Source: Dehalococcoidia bacterium
GTDB lineage: Bacteria > Chloroflexota > Dehalococcoidia > UBA2979
Direction: 5' to 3'
Assembly: GCA_028279505.1 (NCBI GenBank)
Contig: JANQNP010000093.1
Coordinates: forward strand, 1 to 64,000
DNA: 64,000 nt
The notes beneath the pieces are model-generated. The model was not told the DNA's origin. It searched no databases and was given only the letters and a program-made list of their open reading frames with translations. Numbering within the stretch: position 1 is the first letter of the stretch; each line of letters starts with the position of its first letter. The translations under genes were made by a program, and so were the position numbers. This document shows, one piece after another, positions 1 through 9,640 of the stretch.

Positions 1-33
1 CCGCTATCATCCGCACGCACCGAGGAGGGGCGT

Positions 34-1251
34 GTGGCTGGGCGGCTCAGGGACAAGTACGCGATCGTGGGGATCGGGCAGACCGAGTTCTCGAAGGACT
101 CGGGGCGGACGACCCGGCACCTCGGGGTCGAGGCGATCAAGATGGCGATGGAGGATGCCGGGCTCGGGGCTGACGAGGTCGACGGGATGCTGTCGTACTC
201 GGGGAACGATTCGACGGATTCGCCGACGATCGCGAGTGACCTGGGGATTCGCCTCAACTTCTACATGGACTGCAACGGCGGCGGGTCCAGCACGGAGGCG
301 CTGATCGGGCTCGCGATGGGCGCGATCGAGGTGGGGATGTGCAACACGGTTGCCATCTTCCGCGCGATGAACGGCTACACCGAGGCACGCATCGGCGGGA
401 CCGGGCGGCAGACGCCGGTCTTCCGAGGCAACGCACTCGACCAGGCGATCTACGGGATGAACTCGGCGGGGCAGTCGTTTGCGCCCTCGTTCATGCGGCA
501 CATGCACGAGTACGGGACGACCAGCGAGCAGGTCGCGCACGTGAAGGTGGCGCACAGCAAGCACGCCTCGAACAACCCGAAGGCCTACTACCCGAAGCGG
601 GTGACCGTGGAGGAGGTGGTCGGCTCGCGCTGGATCACGAAGCCGCTGCACCTGCTCGACTGCTGCGTCGAGACGGACAACGGCAGCGCGCTGATCGTGA
701 CGACGACCGAGCGGGCGCGCGACCTGAAGCAGACGCCGACGATCATCATGGGCGTGGCCGGCCGCACGAGTAAAGAGCAGGCCGGCTACCACTGGACGCG
801 CGGCCCGATCTCGAGGGTGGCCGGGCACTACGCCGGTCCGATCGTCTACGGGCAGGCGGGCATCGGTCCCGAGGATGTCGACGTGACCGGGTCCTACGAC
901 GCCTTCACGTTCACCTCGATGCTGCAGCTCGAGGCGTACGGGTACTGCAAGGAGGGCGAGGGCGGCGACTACGTCTCGAGCGGGATCATCGAGCTGGGCG
1001 GCGCGCGGCCGAACAACACCAGCGGTGGCCACCTCTGCGAGGGCTACACCCACGGCATCGCGCTCGTCGCCGAGAACGTGCGCCAGCTTCGCCACCAGGC
1101 CGACGACTACTGCCCGAACTGGGCCGACGGTGAGCACAGCTACGACTACAGTGAGGGCGGGTGCCGCCAGGTCAAGGACGTGGAGATCACGCACAACCTC
1201 GGCTGGGCGAGTCCGCCGACCGGGTCCTCGCTGATCATGCGCCGGCCATAG
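34..1251 (+). CDS. thiolase family / acetyl-CoA acetyltransferase (lipid-transfer-type thiolase)
   Basis: GTG start with GAGGAGGGG upstream; N-terminus DKYAIVGIGQTEFSKDSGRTTRHLGVEAIKMAMEDAGL is typical of SCPx-type thiolases; followed by a DUF35 partner. Confidence 0.88.
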   Translation: MAGRLRDKYAIVGIGQTEFSKDSGRTTRHLGVEAIKMAMEDAGLGADEVDGMLSYSGNDSTDSPTIASDLGIRLNFYMDCNGGGSSTEALIGLAMGAIEVGMCNTVAIFRAMNGYTEARIGGTGRQTPVFRGNALDQAIYGMNSAGQSFAPSFMRHMHEYGTTSEQVAHVKVAHSKHASNNPKAYYPKRVTVEEVVGSRWITKPLHLLDCCVETDNGSALIVTTTERARDLKQTPTIIMGVAGRTSKEQAGYHWTRGPISRVAGHYAGPIVYGQAGIGPEDVDVTGSYDAFTFTSMLQLEAYGYCKEGEGGDYVSSGIIELGGARPNNTSGGHLCEGYTHGIALVAENVRQLRHQADDYCPNWADGEHSYDYSEGGCRQVKDVEITHNLGWASPPTGSSLIMRRP

Positions 1252-1265
1252 GAAGGGGCGACGAG

Positions 1266-1766
1266 ATGTCTGAGTACCTCGGAGTTGAAGTCAACATCGC
1301 CTCGAACGATGGGGCGAAGCAGGAGTTTCTGGAGCATGCGGGGCAGGGGCGGCTGTCGCTCCAGTGCTGCAGCGCTTGCGACCAGCTGCGGTACCCGGTG
1401 ATGACGGCGTGCCCGTTCTGCACCTCGCTGGACTGGGCGTGGTCAGAGGTGTCGGGGTGGGGGACGATCTACTCGTACGAGTACGTGATGCACCCGATTC
1501 ACCCGGCTTACCGCGAGCGGGCGCCGTACCCGATCGTCCTCGTGGAGTTGGACGAGCAGCGCCAGTTCCCGGGCGAACACGACGGCCTGCGCCTGATCTC
1601 GAGCTTGGTGGACGCCGAGGGCGCCCCAGCCGCGCAGGAGGCCTGCGCGATCGGCGCACGCGTCGAGGTGGAGTTCGCGGACCTCGGAGATGGGCTCGCA
1701 TTGCCGCGGTTCCGCCTGGCAGCGGAGCAGCCGGCGGAAGCCGAGCTCTGGCGGTATCCGGCCTGA
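1266..1766 (+). CDS. Zn-ribbon/OB-fold (DUF35) protein, thiolase partner
   Basis: CSACDQLRYPVMTACPFCTS zinc ribbon then OB-fold (WGTIYSYEYVMHPIHPAY); start taken at ATG 1266. Confidence 0.82.
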   Translation: MSEYLGVEVNIASNDGAKQEFLEHAGQGRLSLQCCSACDQLRYPVMTACPFCTSLDWAWSEVSGWGTIYSYEYVMHPIHPAYRERAPYPIVLVELDEQRQFPGEHDGLRLISSLVDAEGAPAAQEACAIGARVEVEFADLGDGLALPRFRLAAEQPAEAELWRYPA

Positions 1767-1849
1767 CGTCAGCCGGAAAGGGTGCTTCGCGCCAGACTGG
1801 CTGATTTGGGATCGGTTCGTGCCTTCCGTGAGGCGCGCGTACCTCGACA

Positions 1850-2563
1850 CTACGGCTCTGTGCGGCGGAACCAGTAGTCGTGGTGGGTGAGCTGGCGTAC
1901 GAGCTCGTAGTCGGCGCCTTCGAGGACCGGGCGCACAAGGTTGAGTGTCTCGGTTTCGATCACGATGTTGGCGACGGTCGTTCGGGTGAAGTCGGTGCCG
2001 GCGAGGAGGTCGAGCTCGGCGCCTTCGACGTCGATCGAGCAGATGTCGACGCGGGGATAGCCGGCCTCGGCGAGGACGGCGTCGAGCGTGCGGGCCGGTG
2101 CGTGGAAGGTGGTGCCCCAGAGGAACTCGTTGGGGGTGCGGGCTTCGGCTATGGCGGCGTGGGGGTCGGGCGAGGTCTCCGAGACGGTCATGACGTCGCG
2201 GTAGGTGATGGCGACGGTGGGCTGGCCGTACTCGAAGGAGACGAGCGCGCCGTGGATGCAGCGTGACTCGGGCCGGTTGCGGGCGCACTCGACGAAGCGG
2301 TGGGGGATCGGCTCGATCAGGATGCCGGTCCAGCCGAGGTACTGCTCGAGGTAGCGGGTGTTAGAGCGCTCGAGGCCGTCGTTGGCGCCGACCTCGAGGT
2401 AGTAGCGGCCGCTGCAACCGGCCGCGATCTCGAGGATGGCGTCGTGGAGCGGGCCGTGCGCGTAGCGCTGGCGGAACGGCGGCCGCCGCTCGCGGTCGAC
2501 GATCGAGTGGTAGAGCCTGGCGAGGTCAGGGAAGCGGTCGCGCAGGTGCCTCGCGCGTGGCAT
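1850..2563 (-). CDS. FkbM family methyltransferase
   Basis: YYLEVGANDGLERSNTRYLEQYLGWTGILIEP ... VDICSIDVEGAELDLLAG; start set at 2563 rather than at the longer ORF start. Confidence 0.82.
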   Translation of the reverse strand: MPRARHLRDRFPDLARLYHSIVDRERRPPFRQRYAHGPLHDAILEIAAGCSGRYYLEVGANDGLERSNTRYLEQYLGWTGILIEPIPHRFVECARNRPESRCIHGALVSFEYGQPTVAITYRDVMTVSETSPDPHAAIAEARTPNEFLWGTTFHAPARTLDAVLAEAGYPRVDICSIDVEGAELDLLAGTDFTRTTVANIVIETETLNLVRPVLEGADYELVRQLTHHDYWFRRTEP

Positions 2564-2610
2564 TCGTCGCTCCTCGAGATGCCGCTTGTTCCTCGGCGGG
2601 CGCGGTGCCG

Positions 2611-3348
2611 CTACGAGGTGAGGCCGCCGTCGACGATGAACTCGGCGCCGGTGCTGTAGGAGCTGTCGTCCGAGGCGAGGTAGAGCGCGAGTTTCGCGAC
2701 CTCCTCGGCCTCGGCGAAGCGGCCGAGGGGGACGCGGTCCAGGTAGGACTGCGTGTTTCCGGCGTCGATGCCGGGGAGCTGCTGGAGCATCGCGGTGTCG
2801 ATGAAGCCGGGGTGGATGGAGTTGACGCGGATGCCGTGGGGCGCGAGTTCGCGCGCAGCGTTCTTGGTCATACCTCGGACGGCCCACTTGCTGGCGACGT
2901 AAGGGAAGGCGCCGCCGCCGCGGAGGCCGGCGATCGAGGAGATGTTGACGATCGATCCACCGCCGCGCTCGATCATCGCGGGTGCGACGTCGCGCATGCC
3001 GAGGAACACGCCGGTCTGGTTCACCTCGGTGGTGCGGCGGTAGTCCTCGAGGGATGTGCCGAGGAGCGGCATCTGCTGGTAGATACCGGCGTTGTTCACG
3101 AGCACGTCGATGCCGCCGTACTGGTCGACCGCCTGCTTCACGACGGCGGCCCAGTCGGCCTCGCTGGTGACGTCGTGGCGGATGTAGGTGCCGCCGACGT
3201 CGGCGGCGGTCTGCGCGCCGTCCTCGTCGAGGAGGTCGGTGACGACGACGCTGGCGCCCTCGGAAGCGAAGAGCCGTGCCTCGGCGGCGCCCTGTCCGCG
3301 CGCGCCGCCGGTGATCAGCGCGACTTTGCCCTCGAGCCTGCCTGACAT
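2611..3348 (-). CDS. SDR family oxidoreductase
   Basis: KVALITGGARGQGAAEARLFASEGA, NNAG, YVASKWAVRGMTK, C-terminal YSTGAEFIVDGGLTS. Confidence 0.9.
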   Translation of the reverse strand: MSGRLEGKVALITGGARGQGAAEARLFASEGASVVVTDLLDEDGAQTAADVGGTYIRHDVTSEADWAAVVKQAVDQYGGIDVLVNNAGIYQQMPLLGTSLEDYRRTTEVNQTGVFLGMRDVAPAMIERGGGSIVNISSIAGLRGGGAFPYVASKWAVRGMTKNAARELAPHGIRVNSIHPGFIDTAMLQQLPGIDAGNTQSYLDRVPLGRFAEAEEVAKLALYLASDDSSYSTGAEFIVDGGLTS

Positions 3349-3455
3349 GCGGTGCCTCCTCGGTGTGGCGATCTCGCCTCGGGAGCTGGGGTGCTCCGAG
3401 GTGGGTGCACAGCCTATGGGACGGCGGGTGTTGGAGGCGGCTCGGTCGGGGCCGT

Positions 3456-3760
3456 TAACGCCTCAGGCCCCGCTCACGGCGGGGCCCGTCGTTAGGTCCG
3501 GTCTCTGCTCACCTGCGGTCTCAGAACCGAGGGCGAACCGCCTGGACGCTGGTTCGCGGTGTTAGGTGAGTCGGGACTTCGAACCCTTCGGTGGCTCTGG
3601 TATCACCAAGGGCGGTGTCCCTCCTTTCCCGTCACTGCTGGTGGCTGATTTCTCGTCCACCTCGTTCTATGAGAATCCTCGCACGGCGACCGGCGCCTGC
3701 CGAGGGTCGAAGGTCCTGAACCCGTTGGGATTCTCCTTGGGACTTGCGCAGGACTCGCCG
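3456..3760. other. structured intergenic region, candidate non-coding RNA/leader
   Basis: Perfect stems seen directly: GGCCCCGC/GCGGGGCC (3466-3486) extended by TAACG/CGTTA (3456/3490); CTCACCT/AGGTGAG (3508/3564) enclosing CGGT/ACCG and GCGAACC/GGTTCGC (3533/3551); GTCCTG/CAGGAC (3713/3749). Confidence 0.4.
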
Positions 3761-3929
3761 GTCCGCCTGTCAGGTCACCCGGGCCGGCCGAGGAGTCGGA
3801 AGCGATCGATCCCGGAAGGCCCGGTGCCCGTCATAGCGCAGTCTTAGCTCGGAACTCAGCGCAGCCGATCCGCTACCCTCCGCGTCGCGTGGCCGGCTAG
3901 TGTCTCGCGACTTTCGAGGAGGCGACGTT

Positions 3930-4328
3930 TTGACCGAGATGAAGTGGGTCAATCCGGCGGGCCTATGGGACGGCGTCCAATACCACTACGGCACAATCGT
4001 TGGACCGGGCTCGGTGCTGTTCTCGGCGGGGGCGTGTCCGCTCGATGACGGCGGGACCATCGTCTCGCCGGGTGACTACGAGGCGCAGGCGCATCGGGCG
4101 GTCGACAACCTCGAGGTGGTGCTGGCTGACGTGGGGTGCGGCCTCGCGGATCTGGTGCGAACGACGGTGTATGTCGTCGGCGAGCAAGCTCGACTCGTCG
4201 AGGTCTGGAACGTGGTGGCAGCGCGGCTGGCGCCGCACCAGCCGCCGAGCACGCTGCTCGGCGTCGCCGCCCTCGGCTACACGAATCAGCTCGTCGAGAT
4301 CGACGGTATTGCCGCTGTCCCGGAGTAG
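3930..4328 (+). CDS. RidA family protein (YjgF/UK114)
   Basis: GDYEAQAHRAVDNLEVVLADVGCGLADLVRTTVYVV ... PPSTLLGVAALGYTNQLVEIDGIAAVP; TTG start 7 nt after GAGGAGG. Confidence 0.82.
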   Translation: MTEMKWVNPAGLWDGVQYHYGTIVGPGSVLFSAGACPLDDGGTIVSPGDYEAQAHRAVDNLEVVLADVGCGLADLVRTTVYVVGEQARLVEVWNVVAARLAPHQPPSTLLGVAALGYTNQLVEIDGIAAVPE

Positions 4329-4349
4329 CCTCGCCGCGAGGAAGCGCGA

Positions 4350-4577
4350 TTGTCTCGACGTGTACGCATCAATCGGGTTGAGCACCCGATCGAGGCGGGC
4401 TCGGCGGTGATCCGCGCTGGGCTCGTCGTCTATGACCGGCGGGTGCTTGGCGAGACCGATCACTTCCCCGCGGTGTTCCGCCTGCTCAGCGGTGAGGGTG
4501 AGACCTGTGTGGTGGGCGGGCCGGAGCGCCAGAGCTTCTTCATACGGAAGCGGCTGGCGCCGCTGCGGCAGGCTTAG
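4350..4577 (+). CDS. small hypothetical protein
   Basis: 75-aa ORF placed between RidA and a convergent hydrolase; no family recognised. Confidence 0.35.
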   Translation: MSRRVRINRVEHPIEAGSAVIRAGLVVYDRRVLGETDHFPAVFRLLSGEGETCVVGGPERQSFFIRKRLAPLRQA

Positions 4578-5956
4578 CGCTCGAACGACTCCTGGCGCCG
4601 GAGCAGGCGCCCACCCCAGCGCATCCACTCGATCTGGCCGGACTCGCCCCGGATGAACCGACCGCGCGAGGTGCGATTGCCACCATCGAGGACGATGTAG
4701 GCGTCGCGGTCCTCGAGTAGTCCGACCGTGACCGGCGGGGGAGGTGGGCCGCCTTCCCAGCCCTCGGGGCGCATCAGCGGGGTGATGTTGGCGACAAGGC
4801 GCGCGCCGTCGCATTCGAGGGCGATGCGGATCATCTCGCGCTCGTAGGTGCCGGCGTACTCCTCGAGGGCATCGCCGTGGTCGACAGGATCCGGGTCGCG
4901 AGCTTCGAGGCCGAGCAGGCGCGACTGGACGAAACGGGTGACGTTGCGCGTGAGTTCGCCGCCGATGTCCGCGTTGGTGACGACGCCGATGGCAGCCTGC
5001 TGCCGGGGGTATGTGGTGTGCAGGGAGATCTGGCCGTTGGTGCCGCCGGAGTGGGAGACGGTCGGAGCGCCGTCGACAGTGGCGAGCATCCAGGAGAGCG
5101 CGACGGACTCGGTGACGTCGCCGACCTCGAACTGGGATGAGTGGAGCTGGGCCATGGCGTCCGCGCTGAGCACCCGAGCGCCGTCCCCAGTGGTGCCGTC
5201 GCCGAGGTGGAAGCGGCCCCAGTGGAGCAGGTCGCGGATGTCGCACGCGATGGCGCCAGCCGGGAAGCTAGCGTGCGCGAGCTCCCAGAGGCCGGCGACC
5301 TGTGGTTCGCCCTCGCGGACGATGTGGCCGACGGCGGTGCGGTAGTGGAGGGCCTGGTCCGCGAACCAGACGGAGTTGTTGAGGCCGATGGGTTGAAAGA
5401 GCAACTCCTCCATGGCGTCCTCGAACGGCTGGTCGCGGACGACCTCGAGGATGCGGCCAGCGATGCTGAAGCCGGCGTTGTTGTAGTGGTAGAGCGAGCC
5501 GGGCGGGGTGAGCACCGCGGCCTCGGGCATGGCCTCGATGGTGCGCGCGAGCGCGTCATCGTCGCGGCCGCCGACCGGGTGGGTGAGCGTCCAGTCGCCG
5601 TCCCAGCCGCCGGTGTGGGTGAGCAGGTGGCGGACCGTGACCGCCGCCGCATCGCCACCGGGGCCGAGCTGGAACTCGGGCAAGTAGCGCTGGACAGGGG
5701 CGTCGAGCTCGACGCGGCCGGACTCGACCTCGCACATGATCGCGGTGGCGACGAAGGTCTTGGTGTTGGACCCGATCTGGAAGAGGGTGGCTTCGTCGAC
5801 GGCGGTGGGGGCAGCGACGTTGGTGACGCCGAAGCCGGCGTACCACTCGTCGTCGCCGTGGACGATGCCGACGGCGACACCCGGGATGTGGAGGCGCTCG
5901 CGTTCGGTCTCGACGAAGTCGCGCAGCTCGGAGTCGAGTTCAGAGATGGCCATCAT
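4574..5956 (-). CDS. serine hydrolase, beta-lactamase class C family
   Basis: FQIGSNTKTFVATAIM (SxxK), YHYNNAGFSIAG (YxN), C-terminal extension; start at ATG 5956. Confidence 0.87.
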   Translation of the reverse strand: MMAISELDSELRDFVETERERLHIPGVAVGIVHGDDEWYAGFGVTNVAAPTAVDEATLFQIGSNTKTFVATAIMCEVESGRVELDAPVQRYLPEFQLGPGGDAAAVTVRHLLTHTGGWDGDWTLTHPVGGRDDDALARTIEAMPEAAVLTPPGSLYHYNNAGFSIAGRILEVVRDQPFEDAMEELLFQPIGLNNSVWFADQALHYRTAVGHIVREGEPQVAGLWELAHASFPAGAIACDIRDLLHWGRFHLGDGTTGDGARVLSADAMAQLHSSQFEVGDVTESVALSWMLATVDGAPTVSHSGGTNGQISLHTTYPRQQAAIGVVTNADIGGELTRNVTRFVQSRLLGLEARDPDPVDHGDALEEYAGTYEREMIRIALECDGARLVANITPLMRPEGWEGGPPPPPVTVGLLEDRDAYIVLDGGNRTSRGRFIRGESGQIEWMRWGGRLLRRQESFER

Positions 5957-5982
5957 TGGCCCCGCTTCCCGTCGTGAGTTCG

Positions 5983-6489
5983 CTAGCCCCAGAACCGCTG
6001 CAGCTCGTCGAATCGCTCGATGCCGAGCGCGTCCATGATCGCGAGATTCCAGCCGACGTGGAGGATCTCGTGGTCGCGCATCGTGAAGACCATATCGATC
6101 GCGCGCATCTGCCCCCATGGCGCGGAGACCGGCGCGTCGGCATCGAAGTCGGCGCTCGCGAGGAGTGCGACCAATCGCGCATCGGTGGCGTCCAACTCGG
6201 CGATCAACTCGTCGCGACCGAGGTCCGCGAGCCCGTTGTCGGTTCCGCCAAACTCGAGGCGCCCTCGCTGCATCGCGTCGAGGTAGACGCGCTGTGTGGC
6301 GATCACATGGACGAGGCTCTCGCGCGGCGAGTCGGAGCGGCGCTCCGGGATGTCGACGAGCCGGAAGTCGAAGCTGTCCTCGGGAATGCGCTCGAAGCAG
6401 CCGCGGACGATCGACCGCTGGGCGTAGTAGAGGTCGAAGGCTTGCCGCGCGCCCGGATTCGTGATGGCGCTTGGTTCCACGTTAGGCAT
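5983..6489 (-). CDS. DinB-like family protein
   Basis: ESLVHVIATQRVYLDAMQRGRL ... TMRDHEILHVGWNLAIMDALG; DinB-like four-helix fold pattern. Confidence 0.65.
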   Translation of the reverse strand: MPNVEPSAITNPGARQAFDLYYAQRSIVRGCFERIPEDSFDFRLVDIPERRSDSPRESLVHVIATQRVYLDAMQRGRLEFGGTDNGLADLGRDELIAELDATDARLVALLASADFDADAPVSAPWGQMRAIDMVFTMRDHEILHVGWNLAIMDALGIERFDELQRFWG

Positions 6490-6518
6490 GCCGGCCTCCT
6501 CGGCGCGCACGGTATCCG

Positions 6519-6776
6519 TCAGCCGCGAGGTCCTCGCAGGACCCGGGCGGGTAACCCGAGGATCGCACGGAGCGTCTCGAACAGAGCGTCGACCGTGATG
6601 CCGATCAGACGGAACGGGAGCGAGAGCAACCAGAACACGGGGTAGAGCAGCAGCGCGATCAGGGCGAGGGGCCACGAGAGCACGAGCAAGATCAGCCAGA
6701 TCAAGCAGCCGAGCACGCGTGACCCTCCCCGGCCGAGGCGCTGTGGAGCGAGCCCCTCGGAGGCCGATCCTGCCAT
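6519..6776 (-). CDS. small membrane protein
   Basis: 85 aa with strongly hydrophobic LGCLIWLILLVLSWPLALIALLLYPVFWLLSL. Confidence 0.5.
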   Translation of the reverse strand: MAGSASEGLAPQRLGRGGSRVLGCLIWLILLVLSWPLALIALLLYPVFWLLSLPFRLIGITVDALFETLRAILGLPARVLRGPRG

Positions 6777-6796
6777 GGCCGCGGGTGATCAGGCGA

Positions 6797-7840
6797 TCAC
6801 GGTCCCAGTCCGGCACCCCGCACGAGCCGGTCCGCGATCTCTTGCCGCCACGACGAGTCCGCGAGCCGGTGCAGGTGCGCGTCGGTCTCGCCGAGGAATG
6901 CGCCGACCCGTCGATTCCCCTCAAGGAGGTACGCCTCGTACACCCATGTGGTGTGCAGTCGGGTTTGCCACCAGAGGTCAAGTCCGGCGCGGAGTTCGGC
7001 TTCGCTGATCGCGACGTGACGGCTGTAAGCGCGTACGTACTCGCCGACCAATTCGCCCTCGAGGAGCTGCGAGTAGCTCAACGCTCGGATGAGCTCCCAC
7101 ACGCGGGCCGCCGCCCTTGCGAGTTCCCAGTCGACCACGCCGACGATCCGGTCTCGAGAGTCGAGCAGGACCTGCTGGTCGTGGAAGTCACCGTGGAGGA
7201 GTTGCGCTGGTAGCCAGCCGAAGTCTGCGAAGGGACGCGCTTCGCCGCTCATGAGCTGGTGCCACTGGAAGGCGAGCGTGTCGAGTAGCCGTTCGCCATC
7301 TTCGCGGTCGCGTGCCGCCGCTTCGAGCCGTTGCAGGGTGTCGATCGAGATCTCCGTGTCCCACCCGAGTTGGTCGAGGTCGGCGAGGGTCTGGCCGCGG
7401 GACTCCGGGTGGCTGGCGAGCGCGTGCTGGACCTGCCCGTGGACGTCCCCCATCGTGACGGCCTCGGTGGCCGTGATCGCTCCGCGGTCAGGGTTGCGCC
7501 CGGTGATCCACGGGAAGAGCGCCCAGTGTTCGCCGTCGAGCAGCAGTGAGGTCGTGCCGCCCTCGAGGGTGAGCGGAGCGACGGCCGGGATGTCGCGTGC
7601 GGCCACCCAGGCGATGATCGAGTGCTCGTGCTGGATGCGCGCAGCGTCGAGGTTGGCGCGGTAGCACCGGGCGAACACGGCGTCGCCGTCAGTCTGGCCC
7701 TCGGTGGGGACTCGGTAGTTGCGGCTGAGCGTGCCGGCGGCGACGCGAGCAGGTTCGCCCGTTCGCTGGAGGTTGGCGCGGGCGAGCAGCGTGTCGATCC
7801 TCGGAAGATCCGCCTCGAGTGTGGTTGCTTCCGAGGTCAT
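6797..7840 (-). CDS. phosphotransferase / APH-like kinase
   Basis: LLHGDFHDQQVLLDSRDRIVGVVDWELAR (HGDxxxxN-like catalytic loop and VDWE). Confidence 0.8.
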   Translation of the reverse strand: MTSEATTLEADLPRIDTLLARANLQRTGEPARVAAGTLSRNYRVPTEGQTDGDAVFARCYRANLDAARIQHEHSIIAWVAARDIPAVAPLTLEGGTTSLLLDGEHWALFPWITGRNPDRGAITATEAVTMGDVHGQVQHALASHPESRGQTLADLDQLGWDTEISIDTLQRLEAAARDREDGERLLDTLAFQWHQLMSGEARPFADFGWLPAQLLHGDFHDQQVLLDSRDRIVGVVDWELARAAARVWELIRALSYSQLLEGELVGEYVRAYSRHVAISEAELRAGLDLWWQTRLHTTWVYEAYLLEGNRRVGAFLGETDAHLHRLADSSWRQEIADRLVRGAGLGP

Positions 7841-7870
7841 CGGGCGCTCCCTCGATCTCGGGTGGTGCTC

Positions 7871-8488
7871 CTAGCGGCGTCCCATCAGGCGCCCGAGCAG
7901 ACCGCCGAGGCCGCCGCTCGATCGGCCCGAGCTGGATCGACCGCGGGAGGAGCTGCCGCCACCGAGTGCGTCGCCCAGCACCTCGCCGAGGGGGCCGCCA
8001 CCACCGCCGGCGCCGAGTCCCTGCAGCACGGCGGCGAGTCCGCCCAGGTCAGCGCCGCTGCCGGAGCCGGACTTCTTGGCACCGCCTCCGATCGAGCCCA
8101 TCAGCAGCGTCGCGACCAGTGGCAGCATCTGCTTCAGCATGCCGACATCGAGGCCGGCCGCTGGCGCTGCAGCCGCGGCGACGCGGCGGCTCTCGTCCTT
8201 GCTGCCCAGCAGGTGGCCGAGGATCTTGTTCCCGTCCGCGGTGGTGGCTGCGTCAGCGAGCGACGCGGGGTCGTCGACGTAGCGGTCGTGACCGCCGCTC
8301 TGCACCGCTCCGAGCAGCGCCTCGAGACCGCCGGGCTTCGCGGTGTTCTTCCCGAGGGCCTCCGTCAACGCCGGCGCGAGGCCGCGCACCGCGCTCTCCG
8401 CCCGTTCGTCGGAGATGCCGAACTGCTTCGCGAGCTGCTGCACGGAGCCACCGCCGCGGCCGCCGAGCATGTTCAGTAGCTCATCCAT
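7871..8488 (-). CDS. DUF937/YidB-like protein
   Basis: MDELLNMLGGRGGGSVQQLAKQFGISDERAESAVRGLAPALTEAL; Gly/Ser-rich C-terminus. Confidence 0.7.
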   Translation of the reverse strand: MDELLNMLGGRGGGSVQQLAKQFGISDERAESAVRGLAPALTEALGKNTAKPGGLEALLGAVQSGGHDRYVDDPASLADAATTADGNKILGHLLGSKDESRRVAAAAAPAAGLDVGMLKQMLPLVATLLMGSIGGGAKKSGSGSGADLGGLAAVLQGLGAGGGGGPLGEVLGDALGGGSSSRGRSSSGRSSGGLGGLLGRLMGRR

Positions 8489-8576
8489 CGAACTCTCCAA
8501 ACCTGCGCCCCGGTGGCACCTGATCATCCCAGCTGCCCCTGACACCAACGAAGCGTCATCGAGCCCCGACGGGGCC

Positions 8577-9491
8577 CTAGTCGAACAGGCCCTCTACCGA
8601 GAGGTAGCGCTCGCCGGTGTCGTAGCAGAAGGCGAGCACGCGCGCGCCATCGGCGAGGTCGGGGAGCTTCTTGGCGACCGCGGCGAGCGTGGCTCCGGAC
8701 GAGACGCCAACGAAGATGCCCTCCTCCTTCGCGACGCGGACGGCCATCTCGAACGCCTCATCCTCGGTCACCTGGATCGAGCCGTCGAGGGTGTCGGTGT
8801 GCAGGTTGGCGGGGATGAAGCCGGCGCCGATGCCCTGGATCCGGTGGGGGCCGGGGTCGCCGCCGGAGATCACCGGCGATTTCTCTGGCTCAACGGCGAG
8901 GGTCTGGAGGCCGGACATCTGCTCCTTCAGCACCTCGCTGACGCCAGTGATGTGACCACCCGTCCCGACGCCGGTGATCAGGTAGTCGATGCCTTCCGGG
9001 AAGTCTTCGAGGATCTCCCGGGCGGTGGTGTCCCGGTGGACGTTGACATTGGCCGGGTTCTCGAACTGCTGAGGGATCCAGGCGTTGTCGGTCTCGCTGC
9101 GGATCTCCTCCGCACGCGCGATCGCGCCGTTCATGCCGAGCTCGCGCGGCGTGAGGTCCACCTCCGCGCCGTAGGCAGAGAGGATGCGCCGCCGTTCCAC
9201 CGACATCGACTCCGGCATGACGAGGATCAGCCGGTAGCCCTTCACGGCCGCCGTCATCGCGAGCCCGATCCCCGTGTTCCCGGAGGTCGGTTCGACGATC
9301 ACGCTGCCTTCCTTGAGGATGCCCTGTGCCTCCGCGTCCTCGATCATCGCGAGGCCGATCCGGTCCTTGATGCTGCCGCCGGGGTTCGCGCGCTCGAGCT
9401 TGAGCCACACCTCGACGCGAGGGCCGAAGAGCCGGTTAATCCGCACGTGCGGCGTGTTCCCGATCGTCTCGAGGATGGAGTTGACCTTCAT
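8577..9491 (-). CDS. cysK: cysteine synthase A
   Basis: [54 protein letters not shown]. Confidence 0.92.
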   Translation of the reverse strand: MKVNSILETIGNTPHVRINRLFGPRVEVWLKLERANPGGSIKDRIGLAMIEDAEAQGILKEGSVIVEPTSGNTGIGLAMTAAVKGYRLILVMPESMSVERRRILSAYGAEVDLTPRELGMNGAIARAEEIRSETDNAWIPQQFENPANVNVHRDTTAREILEDFPEGIDYLITGVGTGGHITGVSEVLKEQMSGLQTLAVEPEKSPVISGGDPGPHRIQGIGAGFIPANLHTDTLDGSIQVTEDEAFEMAVRVAKEEGIFVGVSSGATLAAVAKKLPDLADGARVLAFCYDTGERYLSVEGLFD

Positions 9492-9640
9492 TGGGCATCC
9501 CTTGTCGGCATCGGCGCTGGGTATCGATTGCGGTGCGGAGCATAGCCCGATCGCGAAGCACGATCGCTGCGGGCGATCAGGGGGTCGCTATGGGCGTAGC
9601 CAAAGCGCTGGTTCGAGGCTGGGTTTGATCGAGGTCCGGG

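Noticed and set aside
3566-3847. 93-aa ORF in the structured intergenic region
   Set aside because: It overlaps the predicted stems, lacks a ribosome-binding site and shows no family signature; non-coding interpretation preferred, although a small protein is not excluded.
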